Positions 9,205 through 18,264 of a stretch of 48,376 nt of DNA are shown here, in pieces. A program made the position numbers and the translations under genes. The DNA is from an uncultured Prochlorococcus sp. (GTDB lineage Bacteria; Cyanobacteriota; Cyanobacteriia; PCC-6307; Cyanobiaceae), in NCBI RefSeq assembly GCF_902522795.1, contig NZ_CABYWZ010000014.1:1-48376 (forward strand), in the 5' to 3' direction. Each line of letters starts with the position of its first letter. Position 1 is the stretch's first letter. The notes under the pieces were generated by a model. The model was given only the letters and a program-made list of their open reading frames with translations, ran no database searches and had not been told where the DNA came from.

Positions 9205-10659
9205 TTATTTTCCTGGAAAATTTATAAATTCTTGACCCCATTCTAATACCTCATTTAGATAAGATTCTTTTGGTGCTTCACAATACAACCTTAAAAGAGG
9301 TTCCGTTCCAGAAAACCTAAAAAGAAGCCAAAAATTTTTATTAATTCTCATCTTTATTCCATCTATCTTTGAGATACTCTTTAACTTATGATTATTAATT
9401 TTCTCAGGAATATTATTTATTATAAATTCTTCTACAGAATCTTTTTCTGACTGATTTGGAAATTTAATATCAATCCTTTTATAAAAACTTGGCCCAAAAT
9501 CTTTTTGTATTTCATCTAAGGCTTCGAATAAATATTGAGATTTTTCAGCAATTCCATTTAATAAAATCATTGCGGCATAAAGAGCATCTCTTTCAGGCAT
9601 AAAGTCACCAAAACCAACTCCCCCAGATTCCTCTCCTCCAATAAATATTTTCTCTTGAATCATTTTCTCTGCAATATGTTTAAAGCCAACTGGAAGTTCA
9701 AAAACATCTCTATTCTGACTCTCTGATATATTTTTAATAATATCTGAACCACTAACAGTCTTTAAAACTGGATAAGAATTATTTTTAATTCCGCCCAAAT
9801 AATGAATAAAGTATGGCAGTAAATTTTGTGTACTAGAGTATCTTCCTTTTTCATCAATTGCTGCAATTCTATCACCATCACCATCAAATATAATTCCTAG
9901 AGTTTTCACTTCATTTGTTGAATTTTTTATCAGTATTTGTTTTAGATCATCTACATAATTCAAAAGAGGTTCAGGAGGTTTTCCTCCAAAGAAAGGATCA
10001 GCATCTTTTCTGATTTCTGAAATAAATTCTGAATCATTAGAAGCAAAAATTTTAGCCATACAATTTGCAGCTGAACCATGCATAGAATCTACAAAAATTC
10101 TTAATTTCATTTTTTCCAATCTCTTTGAAATAAAGTCAATATCAAAAAGGGATTTGATTCTATCCAAATGAAAATTTTTAATATCTACTAATTGATTTGC
10201 ATCCTCTAATTTTTCAATTGAATTTCCAAGCATTAATCTTTTTTCAACTTCACTTGTAAAAGATTCATCAACAGAACATCCATTAAAGCTCTTTATTTTT
10301 AGACCCAGCCAATTATATGGATTATGACTTGCTGTAATTACTAAGGCACCTAAACAACGCATTTCTTTGGCGTAGAAACTACAGGAGGGAGTTGTAACAA
10401 AGCTATTAGATAAGATCGGTTCCAAACCACATCCTCTTATAAAAGGTACTATCTGCTTGGCAAATTCACTTGCCATAAATCTACGATCGTATCCAATTAA
10501 AATTTTCTTTGAATTAACTTCTTTAAAGTATTGATAATGCAACTCTTGGCAAGCAGCGACAACAACTCTCGAAAGATTGGAGAGGTTAAAATCAAATCCA
10601 ATTATTCCTCTCCAACCATCAGTTCCAAATTTTATATTCTCTAATGTGTCACCTTGCAA
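9205..10659 (-). CDS. Phosphoglucomutase/phosphomannomutase family protein
   Basis: This alpha-D-phosphohexomutase interconverts hexose 1- and 6-phosphates. The four family motifs are in order: the N-terminal FGTDGWRG, the phosphoserine loop ITASHNP with S111, the Mg site IIFDGDGDRIAAID near residue 260, the sugar-binding GGEESGG near 345, and the phosphate-binding RFSGTEPLLRLY near the C-terminus. It is distinct from the glmM gene at 40268. The start is a TTG at 10659 with AAGGAAG eight bases upstream. Whether it acts on glucose, mannose or both is not clear from sequence. Confidence 0.9.
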   Translation of the reverse strand: MQGDTLENIKFGTDGWRGIIGFDFNLSNLSRVVVAACQELHYQYFKEVNSKKILIGYDRRFMASEFAKQIVPFIRGCGLEPILSNSFVTTPSCSFYAKEMRCLGALVITASHNPYNWLGLKIKSFNGCSVDESFTSEVEKRLMLGNSIEKLEDANQLVDIKNFHLDRIKSLFDIDFISKRLEKMKLRIFVDSMHGSAANCMAKIFASNDSEFISEIRKDADPFFGGKPPEPLLNYVDDLKQILIKNSTNEVKTLGIIFDGDGDRIAAIDEKGRYSSTQNLLPYFIHYLGGIKNNSYPVLKTVSGSDIIKNISESQNRDVFELPVGFKHIAEKMIQEKIFIGGEESGGVGFGDFMPERDALYAAMILLNGIAEKSQYLFEALDEIQKDFGPSFYKRIDIKFPNQSEKDSVEEFIINNIPEKINNHKLKSISKIDGIKMRINKNFWLLFRFSGTEPLLRLYCEAPKESYLNEVLEWGQEFINFPGK

Positions 10660-10737
10660 ATTGAAGACTTCCTTGATTTCTTTTAATTATCTATATTAAT
10701 TTATATTAGTGAAATTTAAAACCGCCAATAAAAAATT

Positions 10738-12156
10738 TTGAATACTCTTTATTTAAAAAGTTTTATAAGATGCAAAAGAAAAGCATGGCTTGATTCTAAA
10801 GGTGATAAATCTTATGAAGTTTGGTCTCCCCATAAAGCTATAGATAAAATTAATCAGTTTCAAATTTTCTCAAAATTATGTAATGGTGAAATATATACAG
10901 GATTAAGAGCATGCGAAAATGGTTACAAAGGAGTAATTGGATTAAAAATAAAAGGAAATTTTTTACAAAATATTAACGCAGAAATACGTCCACAATTACT
11001 TTTAAAAACTAAAGGTATAAGTAAATGGGGGTCATATAAATATTTACCTGCTGTTTATAAGTTAGGCCACAAAACCACTAAAGAACATTTATTCGATCTA
11101 GCTTTTAGTTCTATTCTATTGGGTACTTTTCAAGAATCTAAAATTGAAAAAGGATTAGTAATTTCAAGTTTTGGTAATAAAGTTAATCTTGAAGAAATTT
11201 ATTTAAATAAAAAATTAAGAAAAAAAGTTTTAAATGTTTTACTAAGTTTGAATGAATGCTTGGAGGGATTTATGCCTGAAATAACTCAAGATAGAAAAAA
11301 ATGTACTATTTGTTCATGGCAAAAATTTTGTGACAAAGAAGCAAAAGAGAATGGATATCTGACAGATATAGATGGAATAGGATCCAAAACGGCCTTATTA
11401 CTCAAAACAAATGGAATATCTAATACCCAAACATTAGCTGCTTGTAACGAAAAAAAACTTGGAGAGAAATTATCTAAATTCAACGATCAAAAGTATGAAA
11501 AAGCCTCTACATTTATAAAGCAAGCACAAGCTTATATTTCTGGGGAACCATATTGCATTTCAAATAAAAAAGATATTAAAGATTTTTTCGAAAAAACATG
11601 TTCAGGATTTTATATATTTGATATTGAGTCAAATCCAGACGATAAGCATGACTTTTTATATGGTTTTTTAAAAATAAATAATTTTTTTACAAAAAAAGAA
11701 GATCTTATTTATGAGCCAATCTTAAATCTCAAAAATAATAAAAGAGAAACATACAGGAAAATTATTGAAATACTTTTTTCACAGAAAGAATGGCCAGTTT
11801 TGCATTATGGAGAAACTGAAAAAACAGCAATAATTAATATTGCTAAAAACCTAAATTTTAGTTTTGATGAAATTGATTTACTTACTTTAAGATTTATAGA
11901 CTTACATACCCTAATACGAAAGTCTTGGATATTACCACTAAAAAACTATGGCTTAAAAAAAGTTTCTAATTGGCTTGGATTTGAATGGATGCAGAAAAAT
12001 GTAAGTGGCTCGAAAGCCCTTTATTGGTGGATTCAATATCAAATAACAGAAAACGAAATATTTTTAAAAAAAATTATCCAATATAACAAAGACGATTGTT
12101 TGGCTACTCTACAAATTGCAGAATATTTAATCAAAAATCAATTAAAGAAAAATTGA
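10738..12156 (+). CDS. TM0106-type RecB-like/DEDD nuclease with Fe-S cysteines
   Basis: This 472-residue multidomain protein resembles the TM0106 family of RecB-like putative nucleases. The order is: an N-terminal Cas4/RecB-like region with Cys12 and the cluster C189-x2-C192-x5-C198, together a plausible 4Fe-4S site; a helix-hairpin-helix-like segment (DIDGIGSKTALLLKTNGI, about 210-228); and a C-terminal YprB-like RNase H-fold exonuclease domain with FDIESNPD near 296, LHYGETEKTA, FIDLHTL and YNKDDCLAT near 452. The usual RecB catalytic acids look altered (see findings). It starts at a TTG and overlaps the convergent ygfZ by 15 bases. A role in DNA repair is inference. Confidence 0.72.
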   Translation: MNTLYLKSFIRCKRKAWLDSKGDKSYEVWSPHKAIDKINQFQIFSKLCNGEIYTGLRACENGYKGVIGLKIKGNFLQNINAEIRPQLLLKTKGISKWGSYKYLPAVYKLGHKTTKEHLFDLAFSSILLGTFQESKIEKGLVISSFGNKVNLEEIYLNKKLRKKVLNVLLSLNECLEGFMPEITQDRKKCTICSWQKFCDKEAKENGYLTDIDGIGSKTALLLKTNGISNTQTLAACNEKKLGEKLSKFNDQKYEKASTFIKQAQAYISGEPYCISNKKDIKDFFEKTCSGFYIFDIESNPDDKHDFLYGFLKINNFFTKKEDLIYEPILNLKNNKRETYRKIIEILFSQKEWPVLHYGETEKTAIINIAKNLNFSFDEIDLLTLRFIDLHTLIRKSWILPLKNYGLKKVSNWLGFEWMQKNVSGSKALYWWIQYQITENEIFLKKIIQYNKDDCLATLQIAEYLIKNQLKKN

Positions 12157-12978
12157 TCCTACAGATTTATTTATAATAATTTTTCCAAAAATTTCTGAAA
12201 AAAAATAACTTCCTTCCTCTAAATATTTTCTTTTTATCATTGCTAAACCTTTTATTTGAGAATCTGATTTAAAAAAACTAGTAATTTTGCCCACAGAAAT
12301 ATCATTGGCAGAATTTATATATAAATTTTTATCTTCAACTTCTAAATCTAAATTAGAATCAAATGATTTCCAAATTCTTATTTCCTGTTTTAAAGAAGAA
12401 ACATTTTTTATTTTTGACATTGTTTCTTGTCCTAAAAAACAACCTTTATTAAAATCTATAAGATCTTTTAATCCCAGCTCAAGAGGATTATTTTTTCCAT
12501 TTATTTCCATTTCTAATGAGGGTATTGCCTGATTAATCTTCCAAAGTTTTAAATCATTGAGATTTAGTAAATTTAGTTTATTTGTATATATTTCAAATTC
12601 TTTATTTTCTGTTTTGAAGAAAATAGGCTGGTAAGTTCTCCATGAATTAGATTCATCAATTTCCTGAATTCTATTTATCAAAAAAGGTTCACTTAAAAGG
12701 ACATCGTCCACTGGAAAAATAATTTGATTAAAGTAATCAATTATTTCATTAGTGTTACCAGCCAAGATAATTACTTCTAAGTTTCTTTCTAAAAAAATAA
12801 TTTCAATTAATGATCTTAGAACTCCATTTGGACTTAAAAAACAAGTTTTGATGACTTTATTTTGTGAATTGAGAATATTACCAGTTGTTATTCCATTTAA
12901 AAATTTTCTGGCATCTTTTCCAGTAACAGAAAAACAATCAAATTTTTCAAGCCAAAACTTTTTTTTTATATCTTGCAT
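12142..12978 (-). CDS. ygfZ: YgfZ/GcvT-like folate-binding protein (Fe-S cluster maturation)
   Basis: YgfZ-family proteins are tetrahydrofolate-dependent factors that support maturation or repair of certain Fe-S enzymes. The diagnostic motif K-G-C-x-x-G-Q-E is present as FNKGCFLGQETM with the key cysteine at residue 180. The length of 278 residues and the N-terminal SVTGKDARKFLNGITTGNI stretch fit the family. The sequence is otherwise poorly conserved, as usual for YgfZ. It lies 10 bases after pyrE on the same strand, suggesting cotranscription. Confidence 0.85.
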   Translation of the reverse strand: MQDIKKKFWLEKFDCFSVTGKDARKFLNGITTGNILNSQNKVIKTCFLSPNGVLRSLIEIIFLERNLEVIILAGNTNEIIDYFNQIIFPVDDVLLSEPFLINRIQEIDESNSWRTYQPIFFKTENKEFEIYTNKLNLLNLNDLKLWKINQAIPSLEMEINGKNNPLELGLKDLIDFNKGCFLGQETMSKIKNVSSLKQEIRIWKSFDSNLDLEVEDKNLYINSANDISVGKITSFFKSDSQIKGLAMIKRKYLEEGSYFFSEIFGKIIINKSVGSIFL

Positions 12979-12988
12979 TTTGAAATAA

Positions 12989-13549
12989 TTATAAAAAGTC
13001 TTTTATTGTAAAAAGACTCTTCAATTTAACATTTTCATCTTCAAGAGCCTTAGATCCCCCTTCTTGCCTATCAACTATAGACAAAACTTCCTCAACAACA
13101 TAATTATTTTCTCGTAACTTTTTTATAGCTTTTATAACTGAACCAGCAGTTGTAACGACATCCTCCAAGACAGTTACCAAAGTTCCTTCTTCTAATATAG
13201 GGCCCTCGATACCAGCTTTGGTTCCGTATTTTTTGATTTCTTTTCGAATTATTAAACCGTCAAGGTCTAGTCCTTGCGAAGCCGCTTTAACAATTAGTCC
13301 ACTCACAAGAGGATCTGCACCTAATGTCAATCCTGCTACAGCTTTTGAACTTGAGTCCTTTAACTCTAAAAATAAATCACTTATTAAGTTTAAGCCTTCA
13401 CCATTTAATGATACTGGTTTACAGTTCATGTAATGACTGCTTTTTTTTCCTGAAGATAAAGTGAAGTTTCCTTTCTTGTAAGATTTTTCAATTAACCTTT
13501 TTAATAATTTTGCTCTATTTAAATCATAATTATCTGAAAATTTGCCCAT
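12989..13549 (-). CDS. pyrE: Orotate phosphoribosyltransferase
   Basis: PyrE makes orotidine 5'-phosphate from orotate and PRPP in pyrimidine synthesis. The PRPP-binding motif is clear as [20 protein letters not shown] near residue 125. The N-terminal [17 protein letters not shown] and the central [12 protein letters not shown] are also family features. The length of 186 residues is normal. The gene starts 141 bases from the divergent tRNA-Met, and the shared spacer contains a palindrome with the NtcA core spacing (see findings). Confidence 0.95.
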   Translation of the reverse strand: MGKFSDNYDLNRAKLLKRLIEKSYKKGNFTLSSGKKSSHYMNCKPVSLNGEGLNLISDLFLELKDSSSKAVAGLTLGADPLVSGLIVKAASQGLDLDGLIIRKEIKKYGTKAGIEGPILEEGTLVTVLEDVVTTAGSVIKAIKKLRENNYVVEEVLSIVDRQEGGSKALEDENVKLKSLFTIKDFL

Positions 13550-13652
13550 TAGTAAAAGTTAAATTTATATTTAAAGATTAGAAGAAAAAAAAGAAATCTC
13601 ACAAAAACTTCCTAATGAGGTGTTTTTTGAAATATTATTTCTATATTGTATA

Positions 13653-13681
13653 TTGAAATTCAATGTAATTAAAATTACATA
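13653..13681 (+). promoter_or_regulatory. Probable promoter of tRNA-Met
   Basis: A TTGAAA -35-like hexamer (13653-13658) and a TACATA -10-like hexamer (13676-13681) are separated by 17 bases. They lie just upstream of the tRNA, so transcription would start a few bases before it. AT-rich sequence makes chance matches likely, so this is tentative. Confidence 0.4.
13663..13680. repeat. Perfect 18-bp palindrome with GTA-N8-TAC core
   Basis: ATGTAATT and AATTACAT flank a two-base AA centre. The inner part (13665-13678) has the GTA-N8-TAC form of an NtcA site. It overlaps the proposed -10 of tRNA-Met and lies about 115 bases upstream of pyrE on the other strand. Regulation is inference. Confidence 0.4.
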
Positions 13682-13690
13682 AACTCCACT

Positions 13691-13763
13691 GGGGGTGTAG
13701 CAATCTGGTGAATGCACCAAACTCATAATTTGGCTAAGGCGAGTTCGATCCTCGCCACCCCCA
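13691..13763 (+). tRNA. tRNA-Met (CAT)
   Basis: A full cloverleaf can be drawn. The acceptor stem is GGGGGTG with CACCCCC, with A as discriminator. The anticodon arm is CCAAA-CTCATAA-TTTGG with anticodon CAT. The T arm is GCGAG-TTCGATC-CTCGC. No CCA is encoded. It is probably the elongator tRNA-Met, because the first base pair is G-C, whereas bacterial initiators usually have a mismatch there. A CAT anticodon could also be tRNA-Ile2 if modified. Confidence 0.93.
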
Positions 13764-13781
13764 TTCTTCATTTGTCATTGA

Positions 13782-15050
13782 ATGAAAATAACTCTACTTT
13801 TATTTCTTTTATTTTTACCAGCTTTTTTCGCAGCGAGTGAACTCTCTTTTTTATTAATAAGACCAAGTAAAGTTTTAAGGTTAATAGAAGAAAAAAAGAA
13901 AGGGGCATTTTCAATTTTAAAAATTCAAAAACGCTTTAGATCTTCATTAATTGCTTCTCAATTTGGAGTAACAATTTCATTAATTGCAATTGGATGGCTC
14001 AGCAATAACCTGGCTAATGATTATTGGAAAAGCAATGTTTTATCAAATAGATTTTATGATCTTCTATTATTTTTATTTGTTGTTTTAGTTGTTACTCTTG
14101 TTTCTGGACTAATTCCAAAAGCTTTGGTAATTAACAATCCAGAATCTGCTGCATTAAGGTTAACTACAATATTCGATGCCGTAAGAAAAGCTATGAATCC
14201 TATAGTGAAAACAATAGAATTCTTTGCTAGCGCCTGTTTAGGCTTGTTCAATTTAAATAACAAATGGGATTCTTTAAACTCGGGTTTATCTGCTGGAGAA
14301 TTAGAAACTCTTATAGAAACAGATAACGTAACAGGTTTAAAACCAGATGAGAAGAATATTCTTGAAGGAGTTTTTGCTTTAAAAGATACGCAGGTTAAAG
14401 AAGTGATGATTCCAAGATCTGAAATGGTAACTTTGCCAAAAAATATAACCTTTTCAGAACTTATGAAACAAGTAGATAAAACTAGACATGCGCGCTTCTT
14501 TGTGATTGATGAGTCTTTAGATGATGTATTAGGTGTATTAGATTTGCGTTATCTAGCAAAGCCAATATCAAAAGGTGAAATGGAAGCCGATACACTATTA
14601 GAGCCATTCCTTTTACCTGTAACAAAAATAATAGAAACATGTTCATTAGCAGAAATATTTCCAATAGTAAGAGATTACAATCCGTTCTTACTAGTAGTTG
14701 ATGAACACGGTGGAACAGAGGGACTAATAACTGCAGCTGATCTAAATGGCGAAATTGTTGGAGAGGAAATGCTCAATAATAGAATTTATTCAGACATGAG
14801 AATGTTAGATAATTTCTCTAAAAAATGGTCAATAGCTGGAAAATCAGAAATTATTGAAATCAATAAAAAGTTAGGATGTTCTATTCCAGAAGGTACTGAT
14901 TATCATACCCTTGCTGGATTTATGTTAGAAAAATTTCAAATGATTCCAAAAATTGGCGACGTTTTAGATTTTAATAACATTAAATTTGAAGTTATTTCTA
15001 TGTCAGGTCCAAAAATTGATCGTGTTAAAATAATCTTCCCTAAAAGCTAA
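13782..15050 (+). CDS. CorC/HlyC-type membrane protein (DUF21 plus CBS pair)
   Basis: This CNNM/CorC-family protein of 422 residues is often called hemolysin-like and is linked to Mg or other cation export. The N-terminal DUF21 domain has about three to four membrane segments (residues 1-20, about 60-75, 85-110). It is followed by DEKNILEGVFALKDTQVKEVMIPRSEMV, a cytosolic CBS pair (about 215-335 with LGVLDLRYLAKP and LLVVDEHGGTEGLIT), and a C-terminal CorC/HlyC domain. The gene starts 18 bases after the tRNA-Met. Confidence 0.88.
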   Translation: MKITLLLFLLFLPAFFAASELSFLLIRPSKVLRLIEEKKKGAFSILKIQKRFRSSLIASQFGVTISLIAIGWLSNNLANDYWKSNVLSNRFYDLLLFLFVVLVVTLVSGLIPKALVINNPESAALRLTTIFDAVRKAMNPIVKTIEFFASACLGLFNLNNKWDSLNSGLSAGELETLIETDNVTGLKPDEKNILEGVFALKDTQVKEVMIPRSEMVTLPKNITFSELMKQVDKTRHARFFVIDESLDDVLGVLDLRYLAKPISKGEMEADTLLEPFLLPVTKIIETCSLAEIFPIVRDYNPFLLVVDEHGGTEGLITAADLNGEIVGEEMLNNRIYSDMRMLDNFSKKWSIAGKSEIIEINKKLGCSIPEGTDYHTLAGFMLEKFQMIPKIGDVLDFNNIKFEVISMSGPKIDRVKIIFPKS

Positions 15051-15100
15051 ATGTGACTCCCCATAGAGGATAATGATAATAAATATATGGATTTGAAATT

Positions 15101-16105
15101 ATGCAACCAACCTCATCATCCGTAAAGGTTGGAGTCATAGGTATAGGAAATATGGGCTGGCATCATGCTCGAGTACTAAGTTTACTCAAAGATGCGAATC
15201 TCATTGGAGTCGCAGATCCAAATGAAGAGAGAGGCAAATTAGCTATTGAGCAATTTCAATGTGAATGGTTCAAGGATTATAAGGACCTAATTCCAAAAGT
15301 TGATGCTATCTGTATCGCTGTCCCTACACTACTTCATCAAAAAGTAGGACTGGATTGTCTCAAGGGAGGTGCTAACGTTCTCATTGAAAAACCAATTGCA
15401 GCTAACGAGTTGGAAGCAAAATCTTTAATAGAGGCTGCTAATGCAAGTAACTGTCTATTACAAGTTGGGCATATTGAAAGATTTAATCCTGCTTTTAGAG
15501 AATTAAATAAAATAGTAAATAATGAAGAAATTGTTGTTTTAGAAGCAAGGAGGCACAGTCCTCATGCAGACAGAGCAAATGATGTATCTGTGGTAATGGA
15601 TTTAATGATTCATGACATTGATCTTATTTTGGAGCTTGTAAATTCAAAAATACAAAAATTAGCTGCAGTTGGAGGAAGAAATAGCGAAGGGTTAATAGAT
15701 TACGTCAATGCTACTTTAGTTTTTGAAAATAATGTAATTGCAAGCTTAACTGCCAGCAAAATGAGTCACAAAAAAATCAGAAATTTAAGTGCACATTGCC
15801 AAAATGGTCTAGTAGAAACTGATTTTTTAAATCACTCTTTACAAATCCATCGAAAGTCTCATGAATCATACACAGCAGAACATGGAGAATTAGTATATAG
15901 AAACGATGGATATGTTGAAGAAGTTAGTACAACCTCTATTGAACCTCTTTATGCAGAACTGGAGCATTTTCTCAAATGCGTTCAAGGAAAAGAAATACCT
16001 GAGGTAGATGGTGAGCAAGCCTCAAGAGCTTTAAAAATTGCTGATTTTATAGAGTGTGCTGTAGAAAATTCTGGAGATGCGATTTTACTTGAAAATCCCT
16101 TCTAA
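15101..16105 (+). CDS. Gfo/Idh/MocA family NAD(P)-dependent oxidoreductase
   Basis: The family oxidises or reduces sugars and related compounds with a bound NAD(P). The N-terminal Rossmann motif is VGVIGIGNMGWHHARVL (residues 9-25). It is followed by the catalytic EKP motif (LIEKPIAAN near 99) and the HIERFNPAF segment near 125. The MIHDIDLIL stretch near 170 carries the usual active-site histidine and aspartate. The length of 334 residues is typical. The substrate is unknown; the HIERFNPAF type resembles UDP-N-acetylglucosamine 3-dehydrogenase-like members. It lies 50 bases after the CBS-protein gene on the same strand. Confidence 0.85.
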   Translation: MQPTSSSVKVGVIGIGNMGWHHARVLSLLKDANLIGVADPNEERGKLAIEQFQCEWFKDYKDLIPKVDAICIAVPTLLHQKVGLDCLKGGANVLIEKPIAANELEAKSLIEAANASNCLLQVGHIERFNPAFRELNKIVNNEEIVVLEARRHSPHADRANDVSVVMDLMIHDIDLILELVNSKIQKLAAVGGRNSEGLIDYVNATLVFENNVIASLTASKMSHKKIRNLSAHCQNGLVETDFLNHSLQIHRKSHESYTAEHGELVYRNDGYVEEVSTTSIEPLYAELEHFLKCVQGKEIPEVDGEQASRALKIADFIECAVENSGDAILLENPF

Positions 16106-16132
16106 TACTGACAATCTAAACCAATAAATTTT

Positions 16133-16273
16133 TTATTTAAATCCAACTGCAGCTTGCCAAACAAATACCAATAAAAAGAAAAATAGAGGAATCAGTGGAA
16201 GAACATCAACAGTTGGAGCAAAAGCCTTGTAAGCCTCAGGCAATTCAGCGAATGTATTAAATAGAATGAGCAC
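16133..16273 (-). CDS. psbK: Photosystem II reaction centre protein K
   Basis: PsbK is a single-span subunit at the periphery of the photosystem II core. The translation gives 46 residues, including [19 protein letters not shown] and the hydrophobic [16 protein letters not shown] end, which matches mature PsbK closely. The start is a GTG at 16273 with an AAGG stretch immediately upstream. It lies 33 bases downstream of tgt on the same strand and may be cotranscribed with it. Confidence 0.93.
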
Positions 16274-16306
16274 CTTTTTGATAATTTAATTAATTATGAT
16301 AAGACG

Positions 16307-17425
16307 TTACCATGTATGGTGAGCAATAGAGGACGTTTTCCATGGAGCGAAATCATTTGTAAAACAATTATCACTAATTGCAGTAGAAATTGCATTGGTA
16401 AATCTTATTAAGTGAGCAATATTATGCAAACTTATGAGGGTTAGGCCTAATATTTCGTCATTTCTAATTAGATGATGTAAATATGCACGAGTATAGGACT
16501 TACAGGTTTCGCATTTACAAGTTTTGTCAATCGGAGAAAAATCATTTTTAAATCGAGCATTTCGCAAATTCAATCTTTCATCATTAAAAAATGCAGTCCC
16601 ATGTCTTCCTAGTCTTGTAGGCAAAACACAATCAAATAAATCGAACCCATTAGCAACAGCCAAAGAAATTTCTTGTAAAGAGCCAATTCCCATTAAATAT
16701 CTTGGTTTATTTATTGGTAAGAATTTCGGGACGTAATTAATTACACTATGTATTTGTTCGACTGCCTCGCCTACACTTACACCTCCTACTGCTATTCCGG
16801 GAAGATCAAAAGAACTTGTAAATTTTGCGCTATATTCTCTCAATCTCGGATATTTACCACCTTGAACTATTCCGAATAATGCTTGATTGGATTTATGATG
16901 GGTCTTAACACATTTTTGTAACCATGAATGAGTTCTTTGTAAAGATTCCTCAATATCATTTTCGTTAGCTGTATGTGGAGGACAATGATCAAAAGCCATC
17001 GCAACATCCGATCCAAGATCCATTTGAATCTGCATCACTTTTTCAGGTGATAAAAATACATGACTACCATCTCTTGGATTTTTAAACTCCACACCTTTAT
17101 CAGAAATATTATTTAATTTGGCCAAACTAAAAACTTGATACCCTCCTGAATCAGTAAGAATAGGCTTAGGCCAATTCATGAACTTATGTATTCCGCCAGA
17201 TTCCTTAACTAATTTTTCTCCAGGTTGTAAATGAAGATGAAAGGTATTTGAGAGAATCATTTCTGATCCTGTAGAGGTTAACTGCTCAGATGAAATTCCT
17301 TTAACCGTTGCCAAAGTACCCACAGGCATAAATTTTGGTGTGTTTACTTGACCATTTGGTGTATGAAATATACCAGTTCTTGCCCTTGTATTACTGCAAT
17401 TCGATGTAATTTCAAATTCAAACAC
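16307..17425 (-). CDS. tgt: Queuine tRNA-ribosyltransferase (tRNA-guanine transglycosylase)
   Basis: Tgt swaps guanine-34 of GUN-anticodon tRNAs for preQ1. The family core is visible as [15 protein letters not shown] near residue 91, [15 protein letters not shown] near 185, [11 protein letters not shown], and the catalytic region [19 protein letters not shown] near 262. The zinc site is [17 protein letters not shown] near 302. The length of 372 residues is normal. The gene begins at an ATG at 17425 and is divergent from cobS across about 100 bases. Confidence 0.96.
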   Translation of the reverse strand: MFEFEITSNCSNTRARTGIFHTPNGQVNTPKFMPVGTLATVKGISSEQLTSTGSEMILSNTFHLHLQPGEKLVKESGGIHKFMNWPKPILTDSGGYQVFSLAKLNNISDKGVEFKNPRDGSHVFLSPEKVMQIQMDLGSDVAMAFDHCPPHTANENDIEESLQRTHSWLQKCVKTHHKSNQALFGIVQGGKYPRLREYSAKFTSSFDLPGIAVGGVSVGEAVEQIHSVINYVPKFLPINKPRYLMGIGSLQEISLAVANGFDLFDCVLPTRLGRHGTAFFNDERLNLRNARFKNDFSPIDKTCKCETCKSYTRAYLHHLIRNDEILGLTLISLHNIAHLIRFTNAISTAISDNCFTNDFAPWKTSSIAHHTW

Positions 17426-17523
17426 GATAATTTATAAAATTTTTTGATCCTTTTTCATTAATCTACCCTATTATTTAATATTGATTCTATTTTTATCTCA
17501 TCAAAAAATATTTAATAAAAAAT

Positions 17524-18264
17524 TTGGCAGGCTCTTGGATTTTCTATACGACATTTCCAAAGATACCTTTTATTAATCCCGAATTTAAAAATATTGCACA
17601 ATTTGCGCCGCTTTTAGGATTTTTTATTGGAACAATACAGAGTTATATTTTTCTTTTTTTAAGAACAAACTCTTGGTCAATTTATGCATCTGCATTAATA
17701 TGTTTAGCCTCAGGATATTTAATTACTGGTGGTCTACACCTCGATGGTTTAATGGATACTTTCGATGGTATTTTTGCAGGTAAAAAGAAACGTTTAAAAG
17801 CCATGAAAGACAGTAAAGTTGGGTCCTTTGGCGTTCAAGCTTTGGTTTTTATAACTTTAATTCAAATTGCTTGCATAATGAAAATTCAAAACCTAATGAT
17901 TTTTGTTTTACCTATATGCTTATTTTGGGGAAGATTTTCAAATTTATTTTTTATAGAAAAGTTTAAATATATTAGCCATAAGAAAAAATCTATAAGTCAC
18001 AAAAAGTTTTGGAATGGATTTAAAAAAGAATCTTTAATCTCCATTATTTTTCTTTTAATTTACATTGCATACCAATTTGCTTCAATAACATCCCAAACAA
18101 TATTAATTAAATTTTTAATTCTTATTTTAATTGGTATTTTTCTAAGCTATTCTATCCCAAACATACTGGGGAATAAAATTGGAGGCTTCAATGGAGATGC
18201 ATGTGGTGCAAGTGTTGTATTAGTTGAAACTGCAATGTTGTTTATGCATGCAATTCTTTTATAG
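17524..18264 (+). CDS. cobS: Adenosylcobinamide-GDP ribazoletransferase (cobalamin synthase)
   Basis: CobS joins adenosylcobinamide-GDP to alpha-ribazole in the last steps of B12 (here probably pseudocobalamin) synthesis. It is an integral membrane protein with about six hydrophobic spans. The diagnostic motif is GGLHLDGLMDTFDGIFAGKKKRLKAMKDSKVGSFG around residues 70-105, which holds the metal-binding acidic residues. The C-terminal GGFNGDACGA also fits. The start is TTG at 17524, with no better start after an in-frame stop about 40 bases upstream. It overlaps the convergent histidine kinase gene by 23 bases. Confidence 0.93.
   Translation: MAGSWIFYTTFPKIPFINPEFKNIAQFAPLLGFFIGTIQSYIFLFLRTNSWSIYASALICLASGYLITGGLHLDGLMDTFDGIFAGKKKRLKAMKDSKVGSFGVQALVFITLIQIACIMKIQNLMIFVLPICLFWGRFSNLFFIEKFKYISHKKKSISHKKFWNGFKKESLISIIFLLIYIAYQFASITSQTILIKFLILILIGIFLSYSIPNILGNKIGGFNGDACGASVVLVETAMLFMHAILL

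Noticed and set aside
9202..9241. Start of rdgB at 9241
   Set aside because: It would lie inside the phosphohexomutase gene. The GTG at 9202 follows the upstream stop by two bases and fits the family.
13571..13771. Minus-strand ORF across the tRNA-Met
   Set aside because: It reads through the complement of a tRNA and has no family resemblance.
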